DNA of 64,000 nucleotides. Source: an uncultured Bacteroidota bacterium. GTDB taxonomy: Bacteria > Bacteroidota > Bacteroidia > Flavobacteriales > Flavobacteriaceae. The notes beneath the pieces are model-generated. The model was given only the letters and a program-made list of their open reading frames with translations. It ran no database searches and was not told where the DNA came from. A program made the translations under genes and the position numbers. The DNA lies in assembly GCA_913047695.1 (NCBI GenBank), contig CAJWUI010000005.1, positions 62,001-126,000 of the forward strand. The letters run 5' to 3'. Shown piece by piece: positions 10,555-19,587 of the stretch (position 1 is its first letter; every line of letters starts with the position of its first letter).

Positions 10555-11331
10555 ATGATTTTAAAACTAATATTCATTTATAACTTTTTTCTGGGATATT
10601 TTTTCACAAATGAAATTTTGTGGGGTAAAACAGGACACCGAGTTGTAGCTGAAGTCGCATCCAAATATATCTCAAAAAATACTAGAATTTCCCTTGACGA
10701 AATTTTGCAAGGCCAAAGTCTTGTTTACGTTTCAACTTATGCTGATGAAATTAAATCAGATAAAAAATATTCCAAGTATAATGTTTGGCACTATGCAAAT
10801 CTTAATCTAAACGAGACCTACCAATCAAGCTACAAAAATCCAAATGGTGACATCGTCAAAGCTATAAAAACGTGTATTGAAATTTTAAAATCGAAATCTT
10901 CAACAAAAAAAGAAAAACAATTTTATTTGAAATTGTTAGTTCACTTTGTGGGTGATTTACATCAACCATTACATTTAGGTAAAAAAGAGGACAAAGGTGG
11001 AAATGATATTGATATTTTATGGTTTGGAAAAAAATCCAATCTTCACAGACTTTGGGATAGTGATATAATAGACAGTAGTAAATTTAGTTTTAGTGAATTA
11101 AGCCAAAATTTACCAGCTATATCTATTGAAAAAAGAAAAAAAATTGCATCAGGTTCTTTGGACTTGTGGATTCAAGAAACGCATGCTTTAACTCGAAAAA
11201 TTTATGTAGAATTGCCCGAAAATAAAAATCTTGGATACAAGTATAGCTATGAGAATTTCGAAATAATAAGGTACCAATTATTAAAAGCTGGTTTAAGATT
11301 AGCTTTTATTTTAGATGATATATTTAAATAA
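10555..11331 (+). CDS. S1/P1-family nuclease, secreted
   Basis: Zinc-dependent nuclease of the S1/P1 fold, expected to act on single-stranded nucleic acid outside the cytoplasm. An N-terminal hydrophobic stretch (LIFIYNFFLGYFF) acts as the signal peptide; the mature protein begins at WGKTGHRVV, where the N-terminal Trp and His ligand zinc. Other ligands are visible in YADEIKSD, WHYAN, HFVGDLHQPLH and NLHRLWDSDII. Length (258) is normal. It may recycle phosphate or nucleotides from environmental DNA (inference). Its stop interlocks with the convergent AlkB-like gene in the 8 bases TTAAATAA. Confidence 0.92.
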   Translation: MILKLIFIYNFFLGYFFTNEILWGKTGHRVVAEVASKYISKNTRISLDEILQGQSLVYVSTYADEIKSDKKYSKYNVWHYANLNLNETYQSSYKNPNGDIVKAIKTCIEILKSKSSTKKEKQFYLKLLVHFVGDLHQPLHLGKKEDKGGNDIDILWFGKKSNLHRLWDSDIIDSSKFSFSELSQNLPAISIEKRKKIASGSLDLWIQETHALTRKIYVELPENKNLGYKYSYENFEIIRYQLLKAGLRLAFILDDIFK

Positions 11332-11932
11332 TCTTACGAAAAGTTAAATTGATTCTTATTCCAACAGCCTGTGTGGTTTTTGCAATTTGGTGTAACCAGT
11401 GTGTTTGAGTTTCACCTTCCATAAAAAAAAGGCTTCCAGACTTTAAAAGAATTTTATAGCGTAACTCTTTTTTTTCCCTATGTTTTAGGTGGAAAAATCG
11501 ATCTGAACCGAAACTTACCGAAGCTATAATGGGGTTTTTACCTAATTCCTTTTCGTTGTCAGCGTGCCAACCATTACTATCGTTACCATCACGATATTGG
11601 TTTATTAATACAGTTGTAAATAAGGTATTACTAACCTTATGTATACGATTCTGAATTTCAGATAATAAATGAGTCATTTTTTCCGGATACATCTTAATTC
11701 CCGAGTAGGAATATGGTATAGTGTTATTCGCGTACAGTGCTGTTAATCTGGGTTGCATGTATGTTTTTCCGTAAACTTTAATTTTGTCTTGTTGCCAAAC
11801 AGTCGTGTCTAGAATTTGATTAAAATAATTATCTGCTTCATTTTTATTAAAAAAAGATTCGAAGTACCTTAATTTTGCGCCTGGTAAATTTAAGGGAGTA
11901 CCGTCACCTAAAATGTCTAAAGGTTTGAGCAT
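11324..11932 (-). CDS. AlkB-like 2-oxoglutarate/Fe(II) dioxygenase
   Basis: Probable oxidative demethylase for alkylated nucleic acid bases, of the AlkB/ALKBH2-3-like group. The 202 residues contain the Fe(II) ligands in GWHADNEKE (HxD) and a later His in THWLHQIAKT, plus the C-terminal 2-oxoglutarate-binding signature RINLTFR. QPRLTALY and VLINQYRDG are typical preceding segments. No signal peptide, so cytoplasmic. It is preceded by htpG on the same strand with a gap of 36 bases and may be read from the htpG transcript. The exact substrate (DNA or RNA) cannot be told from sequence. Confidence 0.93.
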   Translation of the reverse strand: MLKPLDILGDGTPLNLPGAKLRYFESFFNKNEADNYFNQILDTTVWQQDKIKVYGKTYMQPRLTALYANNTIPYSYSGIKMYPEKMTHLLSEIQNRIHKVSNTLFTTVLINQYRDGNDSNGWHADNEKELGKNPIIASVSFGSDRFFHLKHREKKELRYKILLKSGSLFFMEGETQTHWLHQIAKTTQAVGIRINLTFRKII

Positions 11933-11968
11933 TATTTAATTAGTTTTAAAAAATATTCAATCCAGTTT

Positions 11969-13849
11969 TTACTTGATTAAATCCACACTCCTTTGAATAA
12001 ATTGTGTTAAAGCCTCTCCTTTTAAAAGGTTTTGTGAAAGTTTTGCTAAATCTAATGCCTGTTTTATAAGATGTTCTTTTTTCTTCTTGGTTTTAGTATT
12101 TAAAATCTGACCCACCAGTTCATGATTAGTATTCACAACTAAGTTGAACATTTCAGGCATATTACCCATCATTCCCCCACCACCAGTTTGTTGCATTTCT
12201 TTCATTCGACGCATAAATTCAGGCTGTGTCAGAACAAATGGCATACTTTTACTATCCAAAGACTCTAATTGAACTGTGTATCCTCCTTCCTTGACAACAC
12301 TCTCAATAAGTGGTTTCAAAGTTTCTTTCTCTTTGTCTGAAAGTTTAGAGACAGTGGCTTCGTCCTTTTTTATAAGGTTTTCCAAAGTATCACCGTCAAC
12401 CCTAGAAAAAGAAATTTTTTCTTTTTTACCTTCTAATTTTTGGATTAAGTGTCCAATTATGGGTGAGTCCAAAAGCAAAACTTTATAACCTTTGCTCTTA
12501 GCCTGTTCAATATAACTATGCTGCGAATCAACATCAGATGCATAAAGAATAACTAGTTTATCATCTTTATCAGTTTGATTATCCTTTATTGAATCTTTAA
12601 GTTCATCAAAGGTTAAATATTCCTTATCAGTAGTTGGATATAATGCAAAGCCTTCTGCTTTATCAAAAAATTTATCTTCACTTAACATTCCATATTCTAT
12701 AACTACTTTTATATCGTTCCATTTTTCTTCAAATGATTTTCTATCTTTTTTGAATAAACTACTTAGTTTATCTCCAACTTTTCTTGTAATGTAATTACTA
12801 ATTTTTTTAACAGCACCGTCTGCCTGCAAATAACTCCTTGAGACATTAAGTGGTATATCAGGTGAATCAATTACACCTCTTAGTAGAGTTAAAAACTCAG
12901 GAACAATTCCCTCAACATTGTCTGTTACGAAAACCTGATTTTGATAAAGCTGAATCCGATCCTTTTGAATATTAATATCATTTTTTATTCTTGGAAAATA
13001 CAATATGCCTGTTAGATTAAATGGATAATCAACATTCAGGTGAATATTAAATAAAGGTTCTTCAAATTGCATAGGATAAAGTTCTCTGTAAAAAGACTGA
13101 TAATCTTCATCCTTAAGATCAGAAGGCTTTTTAGTCCAAGCAGGCTCTGGATTATTGATTATATTATCAACAGTTTTAGTTTCAGGTTTTGCATCATCTG
13201 GAGAATCTTTAGGTAAAGGTATTGTTTCTTCTTTGGTTCCAAACTTAATTGGTATGGGCATAAATTTGTTGTATTTCAAAAGAAGCTCTTTAATGCGATT
13301 TTCTTCCAAAAACTCCTTTGAATCTTTATCAATGTGAAGAACAATCTCAGTGCCCCTATCTTTTTTGTCCGCTGTCTCGATGCTATACTCTGGAGATCCA
13401 TCGCAAATCCAATGTGCCGCTGCATCTTTACTATAAGATTTTGTTATAATCTCTACTTTATTTGCAACCATAAAAGCAGAATAAAAACCTAGACCAAAGT
13501 GACCAATTATTCCACTATCTTTTGCTGAATCTTTATACTTTTCCAAAAATTCTTCAGCACCAGAAAAAGCAACATCGTTAATATATTTTTGAACTTCCTC
13601 CTTTGACATTCCAATACCCCTATCGATAATGTGGAGCTTTTTTCCTTTCTTGTCGATTTTAACTTCAATTTGTAAATTGCCTAAGTCTCCCTTTATTTTC
13701 CCTATGCTGCTTAGATGGTTTAATTTGGTTGTTGCATCAGTTGCATTTGATATTAATTCTCTAAGAAAAATTTCTTGGTCACTGTATAAGAACTTTTTTA
13801 TTAATGGAAAAATATTTTCTACAGAAACATTTATTTTACCTTTGCTCAT
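11969..13849 (-). CDS. htpG: Chaperone HtpG (Hsp90)
   Basis: ATP-dependent Hsp90-family chaperone, cytosolic dimer. The 626-residue length is normal. The N-terminal GHKL ATPase domain is clear: ELISNATDAT, DRGIGMS and GHFGLGFYSAFMV; the middle domain has LNVSRSYLQ and the C-terminal dimerisation domain ends in FIQRSVDLIK. There is no eukaryotic-type charged linker, but a modest charged stretch lies near residue 215-235. The leader immediately before the ATG holds four tandem TAAA units (see the repeat entry). The gene is divergent from the TetR-like gene across 143 bases. Confidence 0.98.
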   Translation of the reverse strand: MSKGKINVSVENIFPLIKKFLYSDQEIFLRELISNATDATTKLNHLSSIGKIKGDLGNLQIEVKIDKKGKKLHIIDRGIGMSKEEVQKYINDVAFSGAEEFLEKYKDSAKDSGIIGHFGLGFYSAFMVANKVEIITKSYSKDAAAHWICDGSPEYSIETADKKDRGTEIVLHIDKDSKEFLEENRIKELLLKYNKFMPIPIKFGTKEETIPLPKDSPDDAKPETKTVDNIINNPEPAWTKKPSDLKDEDYQSFYRELYPMQFEEPLFNIHLNVDYPFNLTGILYFPRIKNDINIQKDRIQLYQNQVFVTDNVEGIVPEFLTLLRGVIDSPDIPLNVSRSYLQADGAVKKISNYITRKVGDKLSSLFKKDRKSFEEKWNDIKVVIEYGMLSEDKFFDKAEGFALYPTTDKEYLTFDELKDSIKDNQTDKDDKLVILYASDVDSQHSYIEQAKSKGYKVLLLDSPIIGHLIQKLEGKKEKISFSRVDGDTLENLIKKDEATVSKLSDKEKETLKPLIESVVKEGGYTVQLESLDSKSMPFVLTQPEFMRRMKEMQQTGGGGMMGNMPEMFNLVVNTNHELVGQILNTKTKKKKEHLIKQALDLAKLSQNLLKGEALTQFIQRSVDLIK

Positions 13850-13852
13850 AAT

Positions 13853-13868
13853 TTTATTTATTTATTTA
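13853..13868 (-). repeat. Four tandem TAAA units in the htpG leader
   Basis: On the coding (minus) strand the sequence reads TAAA four times, then ATT, then the htpG ATG. TAAA-rich leaders suit Bacteroidota ribosomes, which make little use of Shine-Dalgarno pairing. The same (TAAA)4 array precedes the Gfo/Idh/MocA gene at 55255. Confidence 0.6.
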
Positions 13869-13992
13869 TAGATATTCAAAAAAAATACCATTGTATAATT
13901 CTGTGACAAAGTGGCATTTCGCCATTTAATTGTTTTTTTAGTATTTAATTAAAGTAATCAAACAAATCATATTTGTTATTAAAATTTTGTGA

Positions 13993-14649
13993 ATGAAAAA
14001 GAAATCTAAAAATATAAAAGAGAAAATATTTAATGAATACTCAAAACTTGCTTTGGAAGAAAATGATCAACTTAAATCGGTTTATCTATTTTGTAAAAAA
14101 ACAAATATTAAAGAGACCGAATTTTATGAGCACTTTGGATCTCTAAACCATGTTAGAGATCAAATCTTTTGTCAATTCTATGAAAATACATATAAATTAA
14201 TAAGTAATTCAAAAGAATTTCCCTCTCAATTACCGAAAGAAAAATTACTATCTTTTTATTTTACATTTTTTGAGGTACTCACACTAAACAGAAGCTATGT
14301 TCTACTTGAATTAGGTGAAGTCGAAAGTAATATTCAAAAACTTTCAATTCTTAGGGGACTTAGGTCACTCTTTAAAAAATTTACAACAAATCTTATTGAA
14401 GAAGGGAACGCATTAAAAAAGTCGAACTTTACAAAGCATCCATCAAAAATTTTTTCTGAAGGGGCATGGATTCAGCTTTTATTTCTAATGAGATTTTGGA
14501 TTGAAGATAGATCACCTGGATTCGAAAAGACTGACATTGCAATTGAAAAATCTGTAAGATCCGTTTTTGATTTATTTGATAACACACCATTAGATAGTAT
14601 TGTAGATTTTGGTAAGTTTATTTGGGAAGAAAAAATTAAAACGAATTAA
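13993..14649 (+). CDS. TetR-like transcriptional regulator paired with an ABC1 kinase
   Basis: A 218-residue cytoplasmic protein with the organisation of a TetR-family regulator: an N-terminal helical region (KEKIFNEYSKLALEE) leading to a helix-turn-helix-like segment (FCKKTNIKETEFYEHFGSLNHVRDQIF), followed by an all-helical ligand/dimer domain. The helix-turn-helix is weaker than in classic TetR proteins, so DNA binding is probable rather than certain. The downstream kinase begins directly after its stop codon with no gap, so the two are one translational unit. Pairs of this kind recur in Flavobacteria. A TGGC-ATTTC-GCCA imperfect palindrome at 13912-13924 in the divergent spacer could be an operator. 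Confidence 0.7.
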   Translation: MKKKSKNIKEKIFNEYSKLALEENDQLKSVYLFCKKTNIKETEFYEHFGSLNHVRDQIFCQFYENTYKLISNSKEFPSQLPKEKLLSFYFTFFEVLTLNRSYVLLELGEVESNIQKLSILRGLRSLFKKFTTNLIEEGNALKKSNFTKHPSKIFSEGAWIQLLFLMRFWIEDRSPGFEKTDIAIEKSVRSVFDLFDNTPLDSIVDFGKFIWEEKIKTN

Positions 14650-15957
14650 TTGAAGACACTAAATTCAATTCCAACAAATAAGATTGAACGAGCAACTAAA
14701 CTGGTAGGTACTGGGGTAAAGTTAGGTGGCAATTACTTAAGATATTATGGCGAGAAATTTATTTTTGGTCAAAGCGACAGAACACATCTGGATGAAAAAA
14801 ATGCGAGTGACATTTATGATGGTTTAAAAGAGTTGAAAGGAAGTGCATTAAAGCTCGCACAAATGTTAAGTATGGAGAAAAACCTTTTACCAAAGGCTTA
14901 TGTTGAAAGATTTAGCTTAGCTCAATTCTCTGTTCCTCCATTATCCTGGCCTTTAGTCAAGAAATCTTTAAAGAGGTACTTAGGATCTGATCCGGAAAAC
15001 ATTTTTGACACATTCAATGTAAAATCTGAGAATGCTGCTAGCATCGGCCAAGTTCATCGAGCAACGAAAAATGGTAAAAAGCTCGCTGTAAAAATTCAAT
15101 ATCCCGGGGTTGCAAATAGTATAAGTTCGGATTTATCAATTGTTAAACCAATTGCGCTCAAAATTTTTAACCTGAAAGGTAAAGACACAGAAAAATATTT
15201 TAAAGAAGTTGAATATAAGTTGCTTGAAGAAACCGACTACGAAATTGAACTTAAAAACAGTCAATTCATCTCTAAAGCTTGCAGTAAAATACCAAATTTA
15301 ATTTTTCCTAATTATTATCCGGAATTGACCACATCAAAAACTCTGACAATGGACTGGATGGAAGGGATTCATCTCTCGGAGTTTGTAAAAAAAAATAAAA
15401 CGAATACTAAAAATAATAATTTGGGTCAAACACTTTGGGACTTTTATATGTTTCAAATCCACGGTTTAAAAACAGTTCAGGCTGATCCACACCCAGGAAA
15501 CTTTTTAGTTTCAAAGAAGGGATCTTTGATTGCCATAGATTTTGGATGTATAAAAAAAATACCTGAGAATTTTTATGTTCCATATTTTGAGCTTTCAAAA
15601 AAAGAAAATATTGAACACTTGAAAGTTTTCAAAGGATTATTAAAAGAACTTGAAATCCTTACTCCTTATGATACGAAGGAAGAAGCCACTTTTTTTACAA
15701 TCCTGTTTCAAAAAATGATGCGTTTATTTACACTCCCTTTTCAGAGTAAATATTTTGATTTCTCAAATCAACAATTTTGGGAAAAAATTTCAGGGCTTTT
15801 AAATGAATTTACTGAAGATCCAAAGTTGAGAAAATTGAACGGAAATAGAGGATCAAAACATTTCATATACATCAATCGTACTTTTTTTGGATTATATCAC
15901 CTTCTTCATGATTTAAATGCAAAAATCGAAACAGATTCTTATCAAAAATATATTTAA
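14650..15957 (+). CDS. ABC1/UbiB/AarF-family atypical kinase
   Basis: Member of the ABC1/ADCK/UbiB protein-kinase-like family, linked elsewhere to quinone or lipid metabolism. The 435 residues show the KGSALKLAQML motif (family KxGQ region), the alanine-rich loop AASIGQVHRA, the ATP-binding Lys in AVKIQYPGV, the catalytic-loop signature DPHPGNFL and the metal-binding IDFGC. The start is TTG at 14650, immediately after the regulator's stop; it yields MKTLNSIPTNKIERATKLV, the usual N-terminus, while the first internal ATG would remove conserved residues. A TTG start directly after a stop suggests translation coupled to the upstream gene. Confidence 0.92.
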   Translation: MKTLNSIPTNKIERATKLVGTGVKLGGNYLRYYGEKFIFGQSDRTHLDEKNASDIYDGLKELKGSALKLAQMLSMEKNLLPKAYVERFSLAQFSVPPLSWPLVKKSLKRYLGSDPENIFDTFNVKSENAASIGQVHRATKNGKKLAVKIQYPGVANSISSDLSIVKPIALKIFNLKGKDTEKYFKEVEYKLLEETDYEIELKNSQFISKACSKIPNLIFPNYYPELTTSKTLTMDWMEGIHLSEFVKKNKTNTKNNNLGQTLWDFYMFQIHGLKTVQADPHPGNFLVSKKGSLIAIDFGCIKKIPENFYVPYFELSKKENIEHLKVFKGLLKELEILTPYDTKEEATFFTILFQKMMRLFTLPFQSKYFDFSNQQFWEKISGLLNEFTEDPKLRKLNGNRGSKHFIYINRTFFGLYHLLHDLNAKIETDSYQKYI

Positions 15958-16020
15958 TTAAAGGTCCTGTTTACATGGATTTTTATTTAAAAAATGTATT
16001 TTCCCTTTAAATTGATTTAA

Positions 16021-17028
16021 ATGTATAATTCAAAAATTATTGGATTAGGTAAATATTTACCTGATAACATAGTTTCCAACGCTGATCTAGAAAAAATAAT
16101 GGATACTACTGATGCTTGGATACAAGAAAGAACTGGAATTAGAGAAAGAAGGCATATTGTAAAGGGAAGTGATGATACTACATTTACAATGGGTGTGAAA
16201 GCATCAAAAATTGCAATTGAGAGGTCAGGTATAACATCTAAAGAAATTGATTTGATCTTGTTTGCTACCTTAAGTCCAGATTACTATTTTCCTGGATCAG
16301 GAGTATTAGTCCAAGATGCATTAGATATTCCAGATTGTCCTGCAATGGATATTCGCATGCAGTGTTCAGGATTTATATATGCTGTAGCCACTGCAGATCA
16401 ATTTATCAAAACCGGTATGTATAAAAATGTTTTAGTTATAGGATCAGAATATCACTCAGGAGGATTAGAAATGAATACAAGGGGAAGAAACATTTCAGTA
16501 ATTTTTGGAGATGGTGCAGGCGCAATTGTAATGACACGTTCTGAAAACAAAAATAAAGGTATTTTGCACTCTCAACTTCACTCTGAGGGGAAATATGCAG
16601 AAGAACTTTCTTTAATTGGTCCAAATACGAGACGCTGGGTTCCAGAAATTTTGGGAGAAAATGATCCTGATGATGTTTCTTATTTTCCCCATATGAATGG
16701 TCAGTTCGTTTTTAAAAATGCTGTTATCCGATTTTCTGAAGTCATATATGCTGGTTTAAAAAAGACCGGCTGGCAACCAAGCGATATAGATATGTTAATT
16801 CCACATCAAGCAAATCTTCGAATTTCACAATTTGTTCAAAAAAAGTTTGGTTTAAGAGATGATCAAGTTTTCAATAACATCCAAGTTTATGGAAATACGA
16901 CTGCTGCTTCAATACCTATTGCTCTCACAGAAGCCTGGGAGGAGGGTAAAATAAAAGAAGATAGTAAAGTGATCTTAGCTGCTTTTGGAAGCGGTTTTAC
17001 ATGGGGTAGTATTTCTATAAAATGGTAA
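16021..17028 (+). CDS. fabH: 3-oxoacyl-ACP synthase III (FabH-type)
   Basis: Condenses an acyl-CoA starter with malonyl-ACP to begin fatty acid synthesis, or an equivalent reaction as a FabH paralogue. The thiolase-fold protein (335 residues) carries the catalytic triad: Cys about 115 in RMQCSGF, His about 262 in IPHQANLRI and Asn about 292 in VYGNTTAASIP. The N-terminal TDAWIQERTGIRER motif is canonical. It is not next to plsX/rpmF, the classic fabH context, so it may be a second, specialised copy. It overlaps the CoA-binding protein gene by 7 bases. Confidence 0.9.
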   Translation: MYNSKIIGLGKYLPDNIVSNADLEKIMDTTDAWIQERTGIRERRHIVKGSDDTTFTMGVKASKIAIERSGITSKEIDLILFATLSPDYYFPGSGVLVQDALDIPDCPAMDIRMQCSGFIYAVATADQFIKTGMYKNVLVIGSEYHSGGLEMNTRGRNISVIFGDGAGAIVMTRSENKNKGILHSQLHSEGKYAEELSLIGPNTRRWVPEILGENDPDDVSYFPHMNGQFVFKNAVIRFSEVIYAGLKKTGWQPSDIDMLIPHQANLRISQFVQKKFGLRDDQVFNNIQVYGNTTAASIPIALTEAWEEGKIKEDSKVILAAFGSGFTWGSISIKW

Positions 17029-17387
17029 GTTTAAAGACACTAGTTATTGGCGCTTCAACCAATCCAAGTAGGTACTCTTATAAAGTAGTTACGATATTAA
17101 AGAGCAAAAATATTCCAGTAGTACCAATGGGTCCAAACCAGGGAAAAATTCAATCTATAGAAATTGTCTCTCCCTTAAAACCCCAAGAAAATATTCATAC
17201 GGTATCTCTATATATTCGACCAATTTTACAAGAAGAATATTTTGATTTTGTTATAAGTCTAGAACCTAAAAGAGTATTGTTTAATCCAGGTACGGAAAAT
17301 CACAGATTCAACAAGTTATTAGATAAAAAAAATATTTTTTGGGAAAACGCCTGTAGTCTAGTCCTGCTTTCTACGAATCAATATTAA
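17022..17387 (+). CDS. CoA-binding domain protein (YccU-like)
   Basis: A 121-residue single-domain protein of the CoA-binding Rossmann family. It has the N-terminal nucleotide-binding pattern LVIGASTNPSRYSYKVV and a later FNPGTEN, followed by WENACSLVLL. Family members bind CoA but lack the ligase part of acyl-CoA synthetases. It overlaps the upstream fabH-type gene by 7 bases, so the pair is translationally linked and may act on the same acyl-CoA pool (inference). The last 30 bases overlap the convergent symporter gene. Confidence 0.85.
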   Translation: MVSLKTLVIGASTNPSRYSYKVVTILKSKNIPVVPMGPNQGKIQSIEIVSPLKPQENIHTVSLYIRPILQEEYFDFVISLEPKRVLFNPGTENHRFNKLLDKKNIFWENACSLVLLSTNQY

Positions 17388-18824
17388 TCCTAAAAACGTT
17401 AAAAGCCCATTTAAGGGAAGCAATTCGTAACCTAATTCGTAACCACCTAAAAAACTTGAATCTAAATAACCTAGCATGGTTATAAATAGGAGAACAAACA
17501 AAAGTACAGGCCATAATAAATTCTCCTTTATTTTGTAATTAGTAAAGATGCCAAATGAAAAGAGTCCTAGGAGCGGTCCGTAGGTATACCCAGCAACTGT
17601 TAAAAGACCGTCAATTACATTACGATCCAAGATGTATTTGAATAAGATTACTATAATTATTAATAATAAACTCATACCAATGTGAATTGTTTTTCGAGTG
17701 TTCTTTTGATCAATTGGATTCTTTTTTTCAAAATTTAGAAAATCTACACAAAAAGATGTTGTTAGTGATGTAAGAGCACTGTCAGCGCTACTATATGCAG
17801 CAGCTATTAAACCTAAAATAAATGTAATTGCGACACCAAAACCGAGATTACCATTTAATGCGATTTCTGGGAATAGTAGATCAGTTTTTGGACTTCCATC
17901 CACATAAGGAACATTTATCCCTTGTTTTCCTGCATAAATGTATAATAAAGCACCCAGAAGCATAAATAGCCCTGTTACAAATACCAACACAAAACTGAAT
18001 ACGACCATATTCTTTTGGGCATCTTTTAGATTCCGACAACTCAAATTCTTTTGCATCATATCTTGGTCTAAACCTGTCATACATATTGTTACAAATGCAC
18101 CACCAAGGATTGATTTTATAAAGTAATTACGACTCAATATTGAGTCACTTACAAAAACTTGATTGTAATTTGATAACTCTTTCGAAAATATAAATTCATA
18201 AAAAGTAAAGCCAAGAGCTTCATTTATGTAATAAATTGATAATATGACTGATAAGATCATGAGACTAGTCTGAAGTGTATCTGTAAATACAATCGTCTTT
18301 ATTCCCCCTTTTTGGGTGTATATCCAAATTAATATTATCGATATTACTACAGTTACTTCAAATGGTACGTTCCAGGTTTTAAAAATAAATTGTTGTAAAA
18401 CAATTGAAACTAAAAATAATCGAAAAGAAGCACCTAGGACTCTAGATAGAAAGAAAAAAAAGGCTCCTGCAAAATGACTCTTTTTACCAAATCGGATTGA
18501 AAGATATTCATAAATAGATGTTACATTATTATTGTAATAAACAGGGAGCAAAATATAAGCAACTATAATGTAGCCTATCAGGTATCCTAAGACTACTTGA
18601 AAATATGTAAACTGAGAAGCTTGAACCCATCCAGGCACTGATATAAATGTAACCCCAGATAAAGATGCTCCAACCATTCCGAAGGCAACAAGATACCATG
18701 GAGAATTACGATTAGCTGTAAAAAATGTTTCGTTTGAATCTTCCTTAGATACTAAAAATGAAATTACCATCAAAACAAAAAAATATCCAACTATAAGAAA
18801 AAGAATGAAGGCGGGAGTAATCAT
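17358..18824 (-). CDS. Sodium:solute symporter family transporter
   Basis: Inner-membrane sodium-coupled transporter of the SSS family with about 13 hydrophobic segments over 488 residues. The N-terminal GASLSGVTFISVPG segment, FTDTLQTSLM, GLDQDMMQKNLSCRN and the SSADSALTSLTTSF motif are characteristic of the LeuT-like core with its sodium site. The substrate cannot be assigned from sequence. Its 3' end overlaps the convergent CoA-binding gene by 30 bases, the longest antisense overlap in the window. Confidence 0.93.
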   Translation of the reverse strand: MITPAFILFLIVGYFFVLMVISFLVSKEDSNETFFTANRNSPWYLVAFGMVGASLSGVTFISVPGWVQASQFTYFQVVLGYLIGYIIVAYILLPVYYNNNVTSIYEYLSIRFGKKSHFAGAFFFFLSRVLGASFRLFLVSIVLQQFIFKTWNVPFEVTVVISIILIWIYTQKGGIKTIVFTDTLQTSLMILSVILSIYYINEALGFTFYEFIFSKELSNYNQVFVSDSILSRNYFIKSILGGAFVTICMTGLDQDMMQKNLSCRNLKDAQKNMVVFSFVLVFVTGLFMLLGALLYIYAGKQGINVPYVDGSPKTDLLFPEIALNGNLGFGVAITFILGLIAAAYSSADSALTSLTTSFCVDFLNFEKKNPIDQKNTRKTIHIGMSLLLIIIVILFKYILDRNVIDGLLTVAGYTYGPLLGLFSFGIFTNYKIKENLLWPVLLFVLLFITMLGYLDSSFLGGYELGYELLPLNGLLTFLGLILIRRKQD

Positions 18825-18875
18825 TGATGAATCATTTTTAAACTAATATACAAAAACTAAAAGCCTAGATTTTTG

Positions 18876-18883
18876 TAAATTTG
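18876..18883 (+). promoter_or_regulatory. -7 box of a probably leaderless recR promoter
   Basis: TAAATTTG matches TANNTTTG exactly and ends 3 bases before the recR ATG at 18887. With transcription usually starting a few bases after this box, the mRNA would begin at or next to the start codon. No convincing -33 TTG is found at the expected distance. Confidence 0.5.
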
Positions 18884-18886
18884 TCT

Positions 18887-19507
18887 ATGAATTTTTCTTC
18901 AAAATTACTCGAAAATGCCGTTCAAGAAATTGCTCAACTTCCAGGAATTGGACGAAGGACGGCTTTGCGTTTAGCACTTTATCTACTTAAACAGCCTAAA
19001 GATCAAACGCTAGCACTTTCCAAGTCTCTTAATCACCTCAGAGAATTTGTTATGTTTTGTGAAAGTTGTCACAATTTATCTGACCAGAAACTTTGTGAGA
19101 TATGTTCTAATTTAAAACGTAACAAAAAAATTCTTTGTGTTGTTGAGGATATTCGCGATGTAATGGCAATCGAAAATACTGGCCAATTTCAAGGGACATA
19201 TCATGTTTTAGGTGGAATTATTTCACCTATGGATGGCATAGGTCCAAAAGATTTAAAAATTGATTCGTTGGTTGAAAAAGTAAAAATTGGAGAGGTAGAA
19301 GAAATAATTTTTGCTCTAAGTGCCACTATGGAAGCTGATACAACAAATTTTTACATATACAAATTAATACAGCCTTATAGTGTTAAAACATCAACAATAG
19401 CAAGGGGAATACCAGTAGGAGATGAATTAGAATATACCGATGAGGTCACACTAGGAAGATCAATTTTAGCTCGAATTCCTTTTGAATCCTCTATGACAAA
19501 AAATTGA
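18887..19507 (+). CDS. recR: Recombination mediator protein RecR
   Basis: Forms the RecOR/RecFR complexes that load RecA on gapped DNA. The 206 residues hold the N-terminal helix-hairpin-helix ([17 protein letters not shown]), a four-cysteine zinc finger ([16 protein letters not shown]) and a Toprim domain starting at [14 protein letters not shown]. The ATG at 18887 is preferred over a TTG at 18881 because the TTG is part of the -7 promoter box and [12 protein letters not shown] is the family N-terminus. It is divergent from the symporter gene and followed by a strong inverted repeat. Confidence 0.96.
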   Translation: MNFSSKLLENAVQEIAQLPGIGRRTALRLALYLLKQPKDQTLALSKSLNHLREFVMFCESCHNLSDQKLCEICSNLKRNKKILCVVEDIRDVMAIENTGQFQGTYHVLGGIISPMDGIGPKDLKIDSLVEKVKIGEVEEIIFALSATMEADTTNFYIYKLIQPYSVKTSTIARGIPVGDELEYTDEVTLGRSILARIPFESSMTKN

Positions 19508-19523
19508 TTTTTGAGTTAATATT

Positions 19524-19552
19524 TTGGTCAATAATAAATTCATTATTGCCAA
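19524..19552. repeat. Inverted repeat between recR and the E2 gene
   Basis: Left arm TTGGTCAATAAT (19524-19535) and right arm ATTATTGCCAA (19542-19552) pair over 11 base pairs with a single bulged T and a 6-base loop. It lies 17 bases after the recR stop, but no T-tract follows on either strand, so it is not a standard intrinsic terminator. It could be an mRNA 3' stabiliser or an operator for the downstream gene. Confidence 0.5.
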
Positions 19553-19563
19553 GTAAAAATTGA

Positions 19564-19571
19564 TATTTTTG
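19564..19571 (+). promoter_or_regulatory. Candidate -7 box of the E2 gene promoter
   Basis: TATTTTTG (TANNTTTG) lies 16 bases before the ATG at 19588. The nearest TTG (19546-19548) sits in the right arm of the upstream inverted repeat with a 15-base spacer, slightly short of the usual range. Confidence 0.4.
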
Positions 19572-19587
19572 CAAAACTAAATACTAT

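Noticed and set aside
13912-13924. TGGC-ATTTC-GCCA as a CIRCE or heat-shock element for htpG
   Set aside because: It has 4-base arms and does not match the CIRCE sequence; more plausibly a TetR-type site, unproven.
16021-17028. FabH-type gene as part of a secondary-metabolite cluster
   Set aside because: No acyl carrier protein, ketosynthase or tailoring gene nearby; only a CoA-binding protein and an unrelated transporter.
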